Origin: a virus
Reading direction: 5' to 3' (one strand)
DNA length: 53,394 bases
Virus record (IMG/VR): IMGVR_UViG_3300021425_002207
Coordinates: 1-53,394 of that record
In this document: positions 1 to 9,830 of the stretch, one piece after another
Numbering within the stretch: the first letter of the stretch is position 1
How the letters are laid out: each line of letters starts with the position of its first letter
Translations under genes and position numbers: made by a program
The notes under the pieces: model-generated
What the model saw: the letters and a program-made list of their open reading frames with translations, nothing else
Databases searched by the model: none
What the model was told of the DNA's origin: nothing

Positions 1-3000
1 GAGGTGGAAAGCGTCGTAGTCGTAGTGTTCGGCGTGTTAGGAGCACTGCTCGTCGTGCCAAGTCAGCACAGTTGCTTTCACATAACGAAATTGTTGAGGT
101 TTCACCTTTACGCATTGCCGTTCGTGAATCTAGAGACTTCGGTGGTGTTTTAGTACAGCCTATTGCTGGCCGTCAATCCGCTGTTGACATGAAGGCGGCT
201 ATGTTCGCCATGTATACTGCGAAGGTTCCGGTTAATGGCGAGGTCAGCGAAAAACGTGTTGGCGTTTTTGGTAGTTCTAGCCGTGCAGGTCAGGCGGCTC
301 AGGCGGCTGGTACAATTATTCTTCCGGGTGACATTTCAGATATTCGCAGTCCTATCCGTTCGCAGATTTACGAGACTTTGACTCCGGGTGGCGGTCGTGG
401 GTTGCCGAGTGGCCGTCGTTTGATTCGTGGTGCTGGCCGTACTGGTAGGGGCGCACGCAACAAGTTCCGTTGTCCTCCGGGTTTCCAGAAGGGCGGCACT
501 TTTACGAACGCACAGTTCAGTACTTGTGGCGCACAGATTTTGGGTATTCCGGGTAAAGGTGTAGGTTCGCCTTCTTCTGGCGCTCAGCGTGCTTTGGCTG
601 CTTTGGCTAGGGATGCTTCGCTTGTGCGTGAGATTGGCGATCTTCGCAGCAACCGTAATCCTTATGATATTATTCGTGCGGCGCAGATTCCTGTAGCACC
701 TAAGAAGGGTAGCCCAACTCGCCGCCAGATTTCAATTAACACTGTTCTTGCCCGAGCCGACGAGCAAGACTTTTCAGTTCGTGCTGTCCGTAGGGATGGC
801 GTGATCCTTGAACCTGTTGTTTCATTGCAGGCTCTTGGTAAACTTGATGAGTTTGACGACTTGGCTGATGGTACACTGATTGATCGTTATGAGAGCGGTC
901 AAATTGGTAAGGATATTGTTCCTGCTTTCTCTACCGGTCTTCGTGATATCTATGTTGATATTCCTGAGTCTGGTGCTGTACGTGTGAGTAGAGTTGGTGG
1001 AGAGTTGTCTCCTACCGAGGTTGAAAGTTTGCGTCGTGTGTTCCCGACTTCTTTGCGGCGTGCCGCAGACTTGCCTGATCCTAGTGCTGCTATTCGTAAT
1101 TATGCGGATGGGACAGACGGTAGGTTGACTGTTGAGTTTGGTGAACTTAAAAACAACAAGTTTGAAGTTAGTGCTAGTAAGAACGAGTTGATTCGTGTTC
1201 AGACTGCTGGTGGCAAGTCGCTTACAGTTCCTCGCTGGGTGTACGAGACATTCTTGTCTCGGTCTGCTCCTCGTCGTGCAAAAGATGCGCCTGTTTACGA
1301 AATCATGTCAGAAGAGAAGGTGTCAAACCCTTTTTTCTTGTCCACCAAGACGATTACCTCTCTCACACATCGAACCGCTAACTATCACGAGTTGATTGAG
1401 GTTCGGGCTGCTATCTTTGCGGCTAACCGTGAAAACATTCAGGTAAAGCGGATTGGTGGTGGCGCACGTCGTGCTGGTGGCCGTTCTAGGGCTTTGTTTG
1501 ATCCGGGCTTGAACCGTTACAGGTGTCCTCCGGGAACTCGTTATGGTGGTCGCATTGCTGACCAGTTTGGACGTAATTGTGGCTATTCTCTTCCACGTAC
1601 TGTCGTGAATAGTCTTGTCGATTTGGGTATCCGTATTGAGGACGCTATGGAGAAGCGTCGTCAGCGTAGGCTGGAGCGGGGTTCTCGGCGTGAGCGTCTT
1701 GGCGCAGCAATCAAGGAAAAGTATGATAATGCTTTGAATGGTCTTGCTGATGTCATGGATAAACTTGCTAATGTTTTGGATAAGACTGAGGATAAGCGTC
1801 CGGGGAAGATTGGTCCTAGTATTGCTGAGCGTCGTAATGCTGCTCAGTTAACTGATGAAGATCGTGATTTGCTTAGTGGTGAGCCGTTGGCAGATGCGTT
1901 GGATAATTTGAAGAATGTGTTGGACGATCAGGATTTCCAGAATCCTGATATTCCTGAGATTCAGAAGGCATATAAGGCTGTTGAGAAGGCTGCTGGTTTG
2001 GAGGCTGGTCGTCTTACTGATAATCCTGCGAAGAATGAGAAAGATCGTAGTATTGGCCGTCGTATCCTTGATGCTATTGCTAACATCATGGATAGGTTGG
2101 CTGATTTTGTTGATCCTGATACTTCTCGCCGTGATCGGCGTGAGCGTCGTCCTGCTGCTTCTGCTGCACCCGCTCCTAAGACTCCTCAGGCTCCGAAGAA
2201 GTTCGATTCTCCACGTAAGCCCGAAAAACTGGACAACTTTGGTCAACTTTCTATTGGTGGTCGCCGCAAGAAGGTAGACGTTCCTGAACTTCGTGATTTG
2301 TCAGATGAGGATAAGAGTAAGTTAGATAATGCTGTTCAGTCAGAGTTTAACTTTTTGTCAGGATTCTGGGCAAGTCGTTTAAACAAGGGTATTAACGATT
2401 TCTCTGAAAAAGATATTCGTAAGTACTTAAAAGCAAACAAGAACAGCACAGATGCTCGTGTTGAGCGTCGTCGGTATAACGATTGGCTTGAACTTAACGA
2501 GTTGAAGCGTGCCCAAGATGACGGGTCGTTTGATGGAGATTACGAAGATTTCGTGGGTAGGCTTGCGCCGAACCGTCGTGATTCTATTGTAAGTTCGATC
2601 AAGCCTCCTGAAGACCCTCCGGGTGATGCTGGCGATGCGGCTGGTGCGGTAGATATAGAGACTCCTGCCGATGAGTTACCTTCTCCCGGCGTAGATTACT
2701 CTTCGCAGGGCTTCGCAAAAGCACGTGGCAGCGTCGATACGCTTGAATTTTTGAATGGTCTATCTGACGAGGACTTAGAAAACTATAAGCAGGCTCACAT
2801 TGCTGAAAATTCTGCCCAGCAGGCTGCGGGTGGTCCACCTAGCAAGGTAATTGAGGACCGGATTGCACAGATTGGTCTGGTTCAGGCTATTCGTGATAAG
2901 CAGCGAGGTGTTTCTAAGCAACCGCCGACCAACAAAGACTTGTCTACAGAGGGCTTCTTTGAAGAGCGTAATAAGTTTGGCAAGCCGGTTGACAATTTTA

Positions 3001-6000
3001 TAAAGTCTTTGACCGACGAAGAACTTGACGGATACATCGAATCTTTTGATAAGAAGAAGAACGATCCTTTTGAGCCTCCTCCATCTGCCTCAATGAAGAA
3101 AGCACGAGAGTTGCTTGGCGTGGAGCGTGAAGAACGTGACGCTAAGAATAAACAAGATGCTCTAGTTGATAACGCAGATTTAGAAATGGGTGACCCTGAT
3201 CCTGATGGGTTCCATCCTGCGAGCAAGGTTGAGGACGCTGTAAACAATCCTGACCTCAATGATACCACGAATGTACCAGACAGTATCATTGACGAGAGCG
3301 CTAGCAATGTCACGGGCGTAAAGTCTACGGCAAGTAATTACAAGTATGTAGAAAACATTTATGATGATGAGCCTTTTAATGCTGAGCAGATTGGAAAAGC
3401 CAATCCAGCAACTTTGTTTGATGATCCCGATTTCGATATCAACGATCCTAAGACTCGTGTTGGCGTCCTCGTAGTAGACCGGGAGACTGGTCGTGTGATG
3501 GTGCGTCACACTAAGGACAACTTTGACGGTTATGGTTGGACATTCAGCAAGGGCGGAATCGACAATGGTGAGACTGTACATGATGCGGCTATGCGGGAGT
3601 TGTTTGAAGAAACAGGTTTGTCGGCAGACGATGTTAATGTTGTTGGTGCCTTAAATGGGTCGTATGGTGGCGGGGGCGGTAGTAAGAACTATTTCTTCAT
3701 TGCTCAGGTCAGCAATGGTGCAGATAAGTTTAATATTGATGGAAACGACGAGACAGATGATCTTGTTTTTGCTGATCCTGCTGATGTGGCTAGTTTCATT
3801 GACAAAGACACCACAAATACTGTTGGTAAAGCACGTGATTTGAAGATTGCCCAAGATTTAGATTCGTGGATTACTAGTGGCGGTGTTACTGGGGAAAAGA
3901 ATGAGAAGTTCCAGACTTCTGTTATCAACAACTTAAATGAGAGTTCTAGCCCGACAAAATCTTCTGGGGGTATTCCTGAAGATACACTGACTCCAACGAA
4001 GCATAAAGCATCTCTTGTACCCAATAACGATATGGTGCAAAAGTCAAAGCAGACAGATTTACCTCTTAAAAAAGTTGCTGCAACTATTGATGAGAATGAT
4101 GGGGCTAAGCGAGAGGCTGCTGCACAACTGTTGGCAGACTCTGGCACTGTCGATGCTTTGAATGATCCAGAGTTCTTGTTAACCGACTTTGATGTCAACG
4201 ATGAAATGTTTGACGCTATTAGCGACGGGTCAGTTAGCCGTTACGTTGAGATTCCTACGGGTGATCAGGGCATCAATGGTCAGGTCGGGTTCCCGACCAA
4301 GATGTTCCGTGATGAAGAAACCGGAAATATTTACGTTCTGAAGAAGCCCGCCCGCAACGATAAAGAGCACTTGTCTGAATCTTCAGCAGCGATTGTGGCA
4401 CAAGACTTGGGACTTCCTGTTCCTGATGTGACATTTGCTGGCAACGACTACCTTGTTAGCGGTGATGCTGAAGGGCCTTATGGGCAGAAGGTTACCAAGT
4501 TTGGTGATACAACCAACCGCCCTATGATTATTCAGCATGTCGGTAACGTGTTAGACATGAACGAAGGTGGCGGGTCAACAATTAACCATAAGCAGATGGG
4601 TGCCATGCTTGCTCAGCAATATCTAATTGGTGAGCCAGATAACCACGGTTCTAACAGGGTCAACATGGTGGATGCTAACGGCAAGAAATCAGTCTTTGCC
4701 TTTGATGCTGGTAAAGCATTCATTCCCCACGACGAAAAGTTTGGTGAAGAATTCTTTGGTTCTAGGTTTGGTGAAAGCATCAAGAGTCTTCCGGCTGAAG
4801 ATCGTAAGGCCATTATTGCTGAAACACAGAAAGCACTGAGCGGATTCGATGTGGAGGCTTCTCAGAAACGAATCCGGGATCAGGTTGATGCTGGCAATTT
4901 AACTGAGGAAGAGGCTGGCCGCTTGTTAGAGATTTCTGACTTTGTTGCACAACGCCACGGGGCGTGGAAGACTGCACTGGGTAAGGATTTTGCTGATGAT
5001 GCTTTGACTGACGATGAGTTAGAGTCAGAACTGTCGCCGTCCATTAAGATGTTCACTCCGCCTGAATCATCTTCTAAGTTTGGTAAGATTGCTGACCCTA
5101 ATGGAAATCCAACCGATCCTGATACTTATGCTGAGGGTGTTGGCCCACTGGCTTCTAAACTTTCCATTTCAGCGAATGATGTGACCAACATTCAACAGTC
5201 CTCGTCGCAGGGTGTAGTTAAGGCAATGAATAGTCCTTCGCAGATAAACAGCAAGGATGATGGCGGATATAGCCCAATGCCGGTGGTGAATGAGTTTTCG
5301 TTGGACGGTCCTGCAATTCAGGGTCAGAAAGTTTCCTTTACTGCTGGACATTTTGTAAATGAGGGCGGCGTGAACGATGGAGAGACGAAGTTTGTTAAGA
5401 ATGCCGAGTTCTCTTTAAATCTTTCCCCTGAAGCACATCAGAATTTGATTGATCAGATTGACTCTAGTGATATCCCATCTTATAAAATTTCTGGCGCACA
5501 GGAAACAGTGTTTCATTTTTCTGGAACGAACTCACCTACTTTGAAGGTTGATTCGTCTATAGACGGTACGACTATTTCAAAGAGTAAGTTTGATGGTGCT
5601 GGAAGAACTACCCTTTCCTCTTCTTATGGTCCGGGGAGTGGTAATGAATTTATTCCTAGTGACGATGGCCTTGTACGGGTTGCGGATTTTGGTGATGTTA
5701 AGGTGATGGTTTACCCTGAAGTAGCCACTGGACAAGGTGGGGAGCATGGGCTAAACCGTCGTGTCCGTGTCTTTGTTGGCGGGGATACTAGGGAATCTCT
5801 AAAGGATGGCACTGCAACGCAGGCTAGCATTGAAAGCATTTTTGCTAAAATTGGCGTTGACGCTTCGCCTCCTACAGAAACACAAATCAGGGATCAGTTG
5901 GCTCGTGACTTCTTGCGACATGCCACAAAGATGGATGCAGGTAAGAATCCTTCACCGACTTATCATAGTGGATATGGTACAGACTACGATAGTCCTGAAA

Positions 6001-6959
6001 CAATTAGCACGGCGTTAAGTAATTTATCTGCTTTCGGTATTAAGCCTGAAGATATTTCTTATTCGCTGGCAGGAGGTAAGGCTCATGTTACTTTAACTCC
6101 TGAAGCATCAAAGCGGGCGGCAAAAGAATTAGGAAAGTTACGGGCAGAAAAATTAGGACAATCTGATAAGCACACTGGCAATGTTCCTAAAGTACCGTGG
6201 TTCTACTCTAACCAGAACATCAGTATTGGAGGCTCTGACGAGCGGCAAAAGTTGATTAGCCGACTGTTCATTGATGGATCACATACCGGTTCTCTGGATA
6301 GGGCTGAAAAGTCGCAAAGTGCTGCGGCGTTTACTAATAGACGAGGCATGTCTGGAGATACCGACGCTGCTACCGGTTCAGGTGAAGGTATGTATCTACG
6401 TATGGCAGACCACGCTACTAGCGGCGCTGATGGTTCTTCTGGTGTAATTTTATTTAGCGATGATATGGTCGGTAAATTAGATGCCCAGTGGGCCGACTTT
6501 GACGTGTGGGGTAACCCTCATAGTTCGACACCTAAGAAGTGGAGTTCTACTGGTGGTCCATGGCAACATTATGTTAATGGCAATCAAACAGCCTCTTCAT
6601 CAAATGAGGTGTACATTCCTCATCAGGTTCCGTGGGCTGAATCTATGGTTAACTTAGGTGATGTGTCGTCAACAAGTCTTGAATCGCTTGAGAGCGACAT
6701 CCGTGACAGCAATATTGATTTGAGCGTTTTGAATAGCAGAAACATTATTGTGAAGAGCGGGTCGGGATATCGTTTCGTGGTTTGGGAGCAAGGTCCGAAC
6801 GGTCCTGTCATGAAGTTAGGCCCAGTTGTTAAGCGGGCACAACTTCCGAGTGCAAAGATCACTGGAAAACTAGACACATTCAAGACCGCAGAAATTAACG
6901 TATCAGAAAATACTCCTGCTACACCTAGCACTAGTACCTTTGATCCGGGTATAATTTAA
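1..6959 (+). CDS. Giant minor head (MuF-like?) polyprotein with Nudix, PI3/4K-like kinase and probable ADP-ribosyltransferase domains; 5' partial
   Basis: The frame is open from position 3, upstream of the first usable start (TTG at 72), and that upstream part reads as an Arg/Lys-rich stretch, so the gene begins outside the window. At least 2,295 residues are visible. Numbering from the TTG: two copies of a C-P-P-G...C-G motif with identical C-x17-C spacing (near residues 133 and 483); a charged, low-complexity middle; a full Nudix box at about 1161-1183 (GGIDNGETVHDAAMRELFEE then TGL); a kinase-like domain at about 1390-1620 with a VLKK lysine, a DNHGSN catalytic loop (about 1523) and a FDAGKAF metal motif (about 1544), as in PI3/4-kinase/HipA-fold kinases; and a C-terminal region (about 2050-2190) ending in SNEVYIPHQVP, which resembles the last motif of ADP-ribosyltransferases. 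The position just before the capsid genes suggests a virion protein, possibly delivered into the host. The Nudix call is firm, the kinase good, the transferase tentative. Confidence 0.85.
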   Translation, partial: GGKRRSRSVRRVRSTARRAKSAQLLSHNEIVEVSPLRIAVRESRDFGGVLVQPIAGRQSAVDMKAAMFAMYTAKVPVNGEVSEKRVGVFGSSSRAGQAAQAAGTIILPGDISDIRSPIRSQIYETLTPGGGRGLPSGRRLIRGAGRTGRGARNKFRCPPGFQKGGTFTNAQFSTCGAQILGIPGKGVGSPSSGAQRALAALARDASLVREIGDLRSNRNPYDIIRAAQIPVAPKKGSPTRRQISINTVLARADEQDFSVRAVRRDGVILEPVVSLQALGKLDEFDDLADGTLIDRYESGQIGKDIVPAFSTGLRDIYVDIPESGAVRVSRVGGELSPTEVESLRRVFPTSLRRAADLPDPSAAIRNYADGTDGRLTVEFGELKNNKFEVSASKNELIRVQTAGGKSLTVPRWVYETFLSRSAPRRAKDAPVYEIMSEEKVSNPFFLSTKTITSLTHRTANYHELIEVRAAIFAANRENIQVKRIGGGARRAGGRSRALFDPGLNRYRCPPGTRYGGRIADQFGRNCGYSLPRTVVNSLVDLGIRIEDAMEKRRQRRLERGSRRERLGAAIKEKYDNALNGLADVMDKLANVLDKTEDKRPGKIGPSIAERRNAAQLTDEDRDLLSGEPLADALDNLKNVLDDQDFQNPDIPEIQKAYKAVEKAAGLEAGRLTDNPAKNEKDRSIGRRILDAIANIMDRLADFVDPDTSRRDRRERRPAASAAPAPKTPQAPKKFDSPRKPEKLDNFGQLSIGGRRKKVDVPELRDLSDEDKSKLDNAVQSEFNFLSGFWASRLNKGINDFSEKDIRKYLKANKNSTDARVERRRYNDWLELNELKRAQDDGSFDGDYEDFVGRLAPNRRDSIVSSIKPPEDPPGDAGDAAGAVDIETPADELPSPGVDYSSQGFAKARGSVDTLEFLNGLSDEDLENYKQAHIAENSAQQAAGGPPSKVIEDRIAQIGLVQAIRDKQRGVSKQPPTNKDLSTEGFFEERNKFGKPVDNFIKSLTDEELDGYIESFDKKKNDPFEPPPSASMKKARELLGVEREERDAKNKQDALVDNADLEMGDPDPDGFHPASKVEDAVNNPDLNDTTNVPDSIIDESASNVTGVKSTASNYKYVENIYDDEPFNAEQIGKANPATLFDDPDFDINDPKTRVGVLVVDRETGRVMVRHTKDNFDGYGWTFSKGGIDNGETVHDAAMRELFEETGLSADDVNVVGALNGSYGGGGGSKNYFFIAQVSNGADKFNIDGNDETDDLVFADPADVASFIDKDTTNTVGKARDLKIAQDLDSWITSGGVTGEKNEKFQTSVINNLNESSSPTKSSGGIPEDTLTPTKHKASLVPNNDMVQKSKQTDLPLKKVAATIDENDGAKREAAAQLLADSGTVDALNDPEFLLTDFDVNDEMFDAISDGSVSRYVEIPTGDQGINGQVGFPTKMFRDEETGNIYVLKKPARNDKEHLSESSAAIVAQDLGLPVPDVTFAGNDYLVSGDAEGPYGQKVTKFGDTTNRPMIIQHVGNVLDMNEGGGSTINHKQMGAMLAQQYLIGEPDNHGSNRVNMVDANGKKSVFAFDAGKAFIPHDEKFGEEFFGSRFGESIKSLPAEDRKAIIAETQKALSGFDVEASQKRIRDQVDAGNLTEEEAGRLLEISDFVAQRHGAWKTALGKDFADDALTDDELESELSPSIKMFTPPESSSKFGKIADPNGNPTDPDTYAEGVGPLASKLSISANDVTNIQQSSSQGVVKAMNSPSQINSKDDGGYSPMPVVNEFSLDGPAIQGQKVSFTAGHFVNEGGVNDGETKFVKNAEFSLNLSPEAHQNLIDQIDSSDIPSYKISGAQETVFHFSGTNSPTLKVDSSIDGTTISKSKFDGAGRTTLSSSYGPGSGNEFIPSDDGLVRVADFGDVKVMVYPEVATGQGGEHGLNRRVRVFVGGDTRESLKDGTATQASIESIFAKIGVDASPPTETQIRDQLARDFLRHATKMDAGKNPSPTYHSGYGTDYDSPETISTALSNLSAFGIKPEDISYSLAGGKAHVTLTPEASKRAAKELGKLRAEKLGQSDKHTGNVPKVPWFYSNQNISIGGSDERQKLISRLFIDGSHTGSLDRAEKSQSAAAFTNRRGMSGDTDAATGSGEGMYLRMADHATSGADGSSGVILFSDDMVGKLDAQWADFDVWGNPHSSTPKKWSSTGGPWQHYVNGNQTASSSNEVYIPHQVPWAESMVNLGDVSSTSLESLESDIRDSNIDLSVLNSRNIIVKSGSGYRFVVWEQGPNGPVMKLGPVVKRAQLPSAKITGKLDTFKTAEINVSENTPATPSTSTFDPGII

Positions 6960-6973
6960 AGAAGAAAGGCAGG

Positions 6974-7435
6974 GTGCAGATGTTAGATTTAGAAAAACTT
7001 CCGAAGTGGTTTACAGACGAAGGAGAAAACGAAGAAGGCTATTTACGGTTTGTGCCGTTCACTAAAGCGCATTTCTTCTTGTTGGACAAAAAGGTTAATC
7101 CTTTTGGAAATATTGAGTTTCCTGATGAAATTAAAGGACGTATCAAAGTTAAGGGAGACGATGCGATGGTCGTCAACGGGTTCACAGTTACCTCCACTTC
7201 TGATCCACGACGGCTTAGGGTTAAGACTAATACTAACGAAGAATACGATTTAAAGTTTTTAACAGACTCAATTACATTAGAGCCGGAGATTGACGGTGAT
7301 AGCATTAGTTTCACGGTCGAAGAAGACGGTGTGACGCCTGCGGGAGACCCTTTTACGAAACTAGTTATATCTGAATTGTCGCCAGATGAACTAAGCGCCG
7401 TTAAGTCTGCCTATCAGGGAGATGATTCAGAATGA
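6974..7435 (+). CDS. Hypothetical protein, head region
   Basis: A 153-residue acidic protein that I do not recognise. It looks soluble, with alternating beta-type segments in the second half (IKVKGDDAMVVNGFTV, RRLRVKTNTNEEYDLKFL), and has no membrane segment or cysteine motif. GTG at 6974 lies 4 nt after an AAAGG box; ATG at 6980 is 10 nt after it and only two codons downstream, so either could be the start. It follows the giant head protein by 14 nt and overlaps the next gene by 4 nt (ATGA), so the three genes are probably translated together. A small head or decoration-type role would fit the location, but nothing in the sequence proves it. Confidence 0.75.
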   Translation: MQMLDLEKLPKWFTDEGENEEGYLRFVPFTKAHFFLLDKKVNPFGNIEFPDEIKGRIKVKGDDAMVVNGFTVTSTSDPRRLRVKTNTNEEYDLKFLTDSITLEPEIDGDSISFTVEEDGVTPAGDPFTKLVISELSPDELSAVKSAYQGDDSE

Positions 7436-7770
7436 TTTTTGCTTTTGATCTTCCGATTACTCCTGTAAGGGCGATGGCTCTTGAGCGGGCACGTCCTTCA
7501 GATAGACGAAAGTTGGGTTTCAGTCCGTTGGCGGCTGAGCGTGTTTGGGCTTGGGACCCAAAAAACGAAACATTGAAAGTATTTTTGAAGCCTGATTCTT
7601 TTGCTTCAAGAGACCATAAACAGTTTAGGGCAGACTTCGGAAAGCGTCCTCCCGCCGAGCAGTGGGAGATTGTTTCTCGTGGAGATGCAAGTCCTAAATA
7701 TATCCGCCAATTTGTTGATGATCCTGAGTTGTTCAAAGACTTGAAGTGGGTTAAGTTGACAGACAAGTAG
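7432..7770 (+). CDS. Hypothetical protein
   Basis: A 112-residue protein of unknown function, starting inside the stop of the previous gene (ATGA overlap), which implies translational coupling. The N-terminal third is basic (RAMALERARPSDRRK) and the rest contains aromatic and acidic patches (VWAWDPKNE, LFKDLKWVKL). There is no recognised domain, membrane segment or metal motif. Its last codons overlap the -35 element of the promoter that drives the next gene, so it is the final gene of the head-protein transcription block. Confidence 0.7.
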   Translation: MIFAFDLPITPVRAMALERARPSDRRKLGFSPLAAERVWAWDPKNETLKVFLKPDSFASRDHKQFRADFGKRPPAEQWEIVSRGDASPKYIRQFVDDPELFKDLKWVKLTDK

Positions 7771-7785
7771 GAGTCGTGCTATAAT
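7756..7785 (+). promoter_or_regulatory. Sigma-70 type promoter, consensus
   Basis: TTGACA at 7756-7761 and TATAAT at 7780-7785 with an 18-nt spacer: both hexamers match the housekeeping consensus exactly. It would give a short leader of about 22 nt before the gene at 7814, which has an AAAGGAG ribosome binding site. Confidence 0.8.
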
Positions 7786-7813
7786 TGTATGATTCACACG
7801 AAAGGAGAAAAAC

Positions 7814-8167
7814 ATGTGGATGTACACAAAGCACGGCGCTTATTCGGTTGTCGAAGACTATTCTGGAAATGAGATGGTTGTTCGCACCCGTCATCGCCAG
7901 TACCTTGAAAATTTGATGGAGGCGGCAGAGGTTTCTCACGAAATCATTGTCACCCCGGAACGAGACTACGAGTTCCGCATTGTGATTAGCAAGGCGGAGT
8001 GGGAAGTTATCGGAAAGTATCTACTTTCTTCGATTACATACCCAGACTTTAAGAGTCATCTTCACCGGTCGGGATTCTTCGATGATTCCGTGAAGGAGAC
8101 TTACGCAATCTACACAGGCGCATATAATAGTTATGTGAAGAATTCTAATTCTATTTATGCTTACTAA
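7814..8167 (+). CDS. Conserved phage protein of unknown function
   Basis: A 117-residue protein beginning MWMYTKHGAYSVVEDY, with a following V-V-R-T-R-H-R-Q-Y-L-E-N-L segment and a later ITYPDFKSHLH stretch. This layout (opening W-x-x-T-x-x-G-x-x-S, an arginine-rich beta strand, then Y-x-x-F-K) resembles a family I know from many actinobacterial phage genomes, whose function is unknown. It has its own consensus promoter and an AAAGGAG box 6 nt before ATG. It is probably a cytoplasmic protein made in quantity. The family match is from memory and unverified. Confidence 0.8.
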   Translation: MWMYTKHGAYSVVEDYSGNEMVVRTRHRQYLENLMEAAEVSHEIIVTPERDYEFRIVISKAEWEVIGKYLLSSITYPDFKSHLHRSGFFDDSVKETYAIYTGAYNSYVKNSNSIYAY

Positions 8168-8181
8168 CATGGAGTAATAAA

Positions 8182-9693
8182 ATGGCTAAGGACCCCTTAG
8201 TTGGGCAGACGGTACCAACAAAGAAACTAGCGGAAGAACTGTCACGCATTTTGGGCTGTTCTGGTTCGCACCGAGTTGGTGACGATGCTTGGGGTCCTTG
8301 CGAGTCTCCACGTGACTTGATGAAACTCATTGAGTTAGGTAACCCTGCTTTCCGTGAATGGAAGAAAACCCAGACACGGCGTAAAGCAATTGAAGACATG
8401 ATGTCCCTTAAGGCTGCTAAAACCAAGGGCGTTTTCAAGACTCGTGATGAAGCCGAAATGGCGGCTGTTCGCCTAGGTTGTACTGGTGCTCACCAAATCC
8501 GTCAGGGTGTTTGGGCACCATGTTCTACACCTGAAGAACATAATGCGGCTCACGGCAATGCTGGCGCTGGTCGTTCTCGTATTTTGAGGGCACAGCGACC
8601 GGCACGCCGTGTGGTCGTTGATCGTCGTGTTTGGGAGAATCTGCGTGAGCGTGGCCCTCGTGGTATTGAAACTTTGCCCGGAGGTGGGTTGGTTTCAGGT
8701 AAGGCTGCTGCTAGCGATTCGTTTAAACCTACTGCTGGTATGGTTGAAGAAGCCAAGAAGGGTTTGAAGTGGCGTCGTGAGACTGGCCGTGGTGGAACGA
8801 TGGTCGGCATTGCTCGTGCTCGTGATATTGCGAATGGTAAGAATCTTCCTTATCGCACGGTCAAGAGAGTAAAGGCGTATTTTGATCGTCATCAGAGTGA
8901 TTCAAAGGCTGAGGGCTATCGTCCCGGCGAGAAGGGTTTCCCATCTAATGGTCGGATCGCTTGGGCACTGTGGGGCGGCGATGCCGGATATACGTGGGCG
9001 AAAGATATTGTTGAGCGGGTAGAGGGCACTCAGAAGTCTTTTGAGACTATTGAAGAGAAGCGTTTCTACACCCGTGCCCGCCGTATGGATTATGCGAAGC
9101 GGGGTCTAGCCCTTCCTGATGGCTCGTACCCTATTCGTGATGTGGGCGATCTTCGGAATGCTATTCAGGCTTACGGACTTGGTAAAGATCGTGAAGCGGC
9201 TAAAAGGCATATAATGAAGCGTGCCCGTGCATTGGGACGAACTGACTTGATCCCTGATAATTGGAAGACTCGGGAGAAGGCGGCTAGACGATATGGTCCG
9301 AATGATCCGAAGACTCCTGCTAAGCCGTCTGAGCGTATTAGTGGTTCACGTCGGAATAAGCCGGGAACGGCTTCTGGTACTCGTGGTGGTATCAAATTGT
9401 CGGCGGCTGTTGAGGCATCTTTAAAGAATAAAGTAAAAGAGCACAATGAGAAGATGGACAAGCGCAACAAGGAAGAGCGTCGTGTCACTCTCGGAATGTT
9501 GAAAGCCGTATGGCGACGAGGGGCTGGGGCTTTCTCCGCTACTCACCGTCCGGGCATGGGACGCCAGCAATGGGCAATGGGCCGTGTCAACGCATTCTTA
9601 AGACTTGTGTCTAGCGGTAAACCGTCAAACCCTAAGTACACAACCGACAACGATTTGCTCCCTAAGAAGCATCCACGGTCCACTCGCAAGTAG
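8182..9693 (+). CDS. Modular capsid-region protein with two C-x3-H-x9-C motifs
   Basis: A 503-residue basic protein upstream of the major capsid gene. The N-terminal part has two copies of a C-x3-H-x9-C motif (starting at C26 and C100: LGCSGSHRV...WGPC and LGCTGAHQI...WAPC), plausibly metal-binding. The middle has three modules that recur in phage head-region proteins: GRGGTMVGIARARDI with a following SNGRIAWALWGGDAGYTWA; a DGSYPIRDVGDLRNAIQAYG...RHIMKRARALGRTDLIPDNW block resembling DUF6582; and a C-terminal RRGAGAFSATHRPGMGRQQW block ending in DNDLLPKKHPRS. It sits where scaffold or protease genes usually sit, but I see no protease triad. The start ATG has a GGAG box. A structural or head-assembly role is inferred from position. 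Confidence 0.8.
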   Translation: MAKDPLVGQTVPTKKLAEELSRILGCSGSHRVGDDAWGPCESPRDLMKLIELGNPAFREWKKTQTRRKAIEDMMSLKAAKTKGVFKTRDEAEMAAVRLGCTGAHQIRQGVWAPCSTPEEHNAAHGNAGAGRSRILRAQRPARRVVVDRRVWENLRERGPRGIETLPGGGLVSGKAAASDSFKPTAGMVEEAKKGLKWRRETGRGGTMVGIARARDIANGKNLPYRTVKRVKAYFDRHQSDSKAEGYRPGEKGFPSNGRIAWALWGGDAGYTWAKDIVERVEGTQKSFETIEEKRFYTRARRMDYAKRGLALPDGSYPIRDVGDLRNAIQAYGLGKDREAAKRHIMKRARALGRTDLIPDNWKTREKAARRYGPNDPKTPAKPSERISGSRRNKPGTASGTRGGIKLSAAVEASLKNKVKEHNEKMDKRNKEERRVTLGMLKAVWRRGAGAFSATHRPGMGRQQWAMGRVNAFLRLVSSGKPSNPKYTTDNDLLPKKHPRSTRK

Positions 9694-9807
9694 ACTACTT
9701 GATCTAACTGAGTGATATACACTACACTAGTATTTAGTACCGCATAAACAGATTATTACAAAAGTTCCCGTGATTCTCTTTACGTTGGTGCTAGCATAAT
9801 AAGTGAC

Positions 9808-9830
9808 TGGTGCCGCCACCATATTTTTTT
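9808..9830 (+). terminator. Probable intrinsic terminator upstream of the capsid gene
   Basis: TGGTG (9808-9812), loop CCGC, CACCA (9817-9821), then TAT and a run of seven T. The stem is short (5 bp) but is followed by a good T tract. It lies in the 194-nt gap between the modular head protein and the capsid gene, so the capsid gene probably has its own transcript. I see no convincing promoter after it; TTGGGT-17-TATGTG is a weak candidate. Confidence 0.5.
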
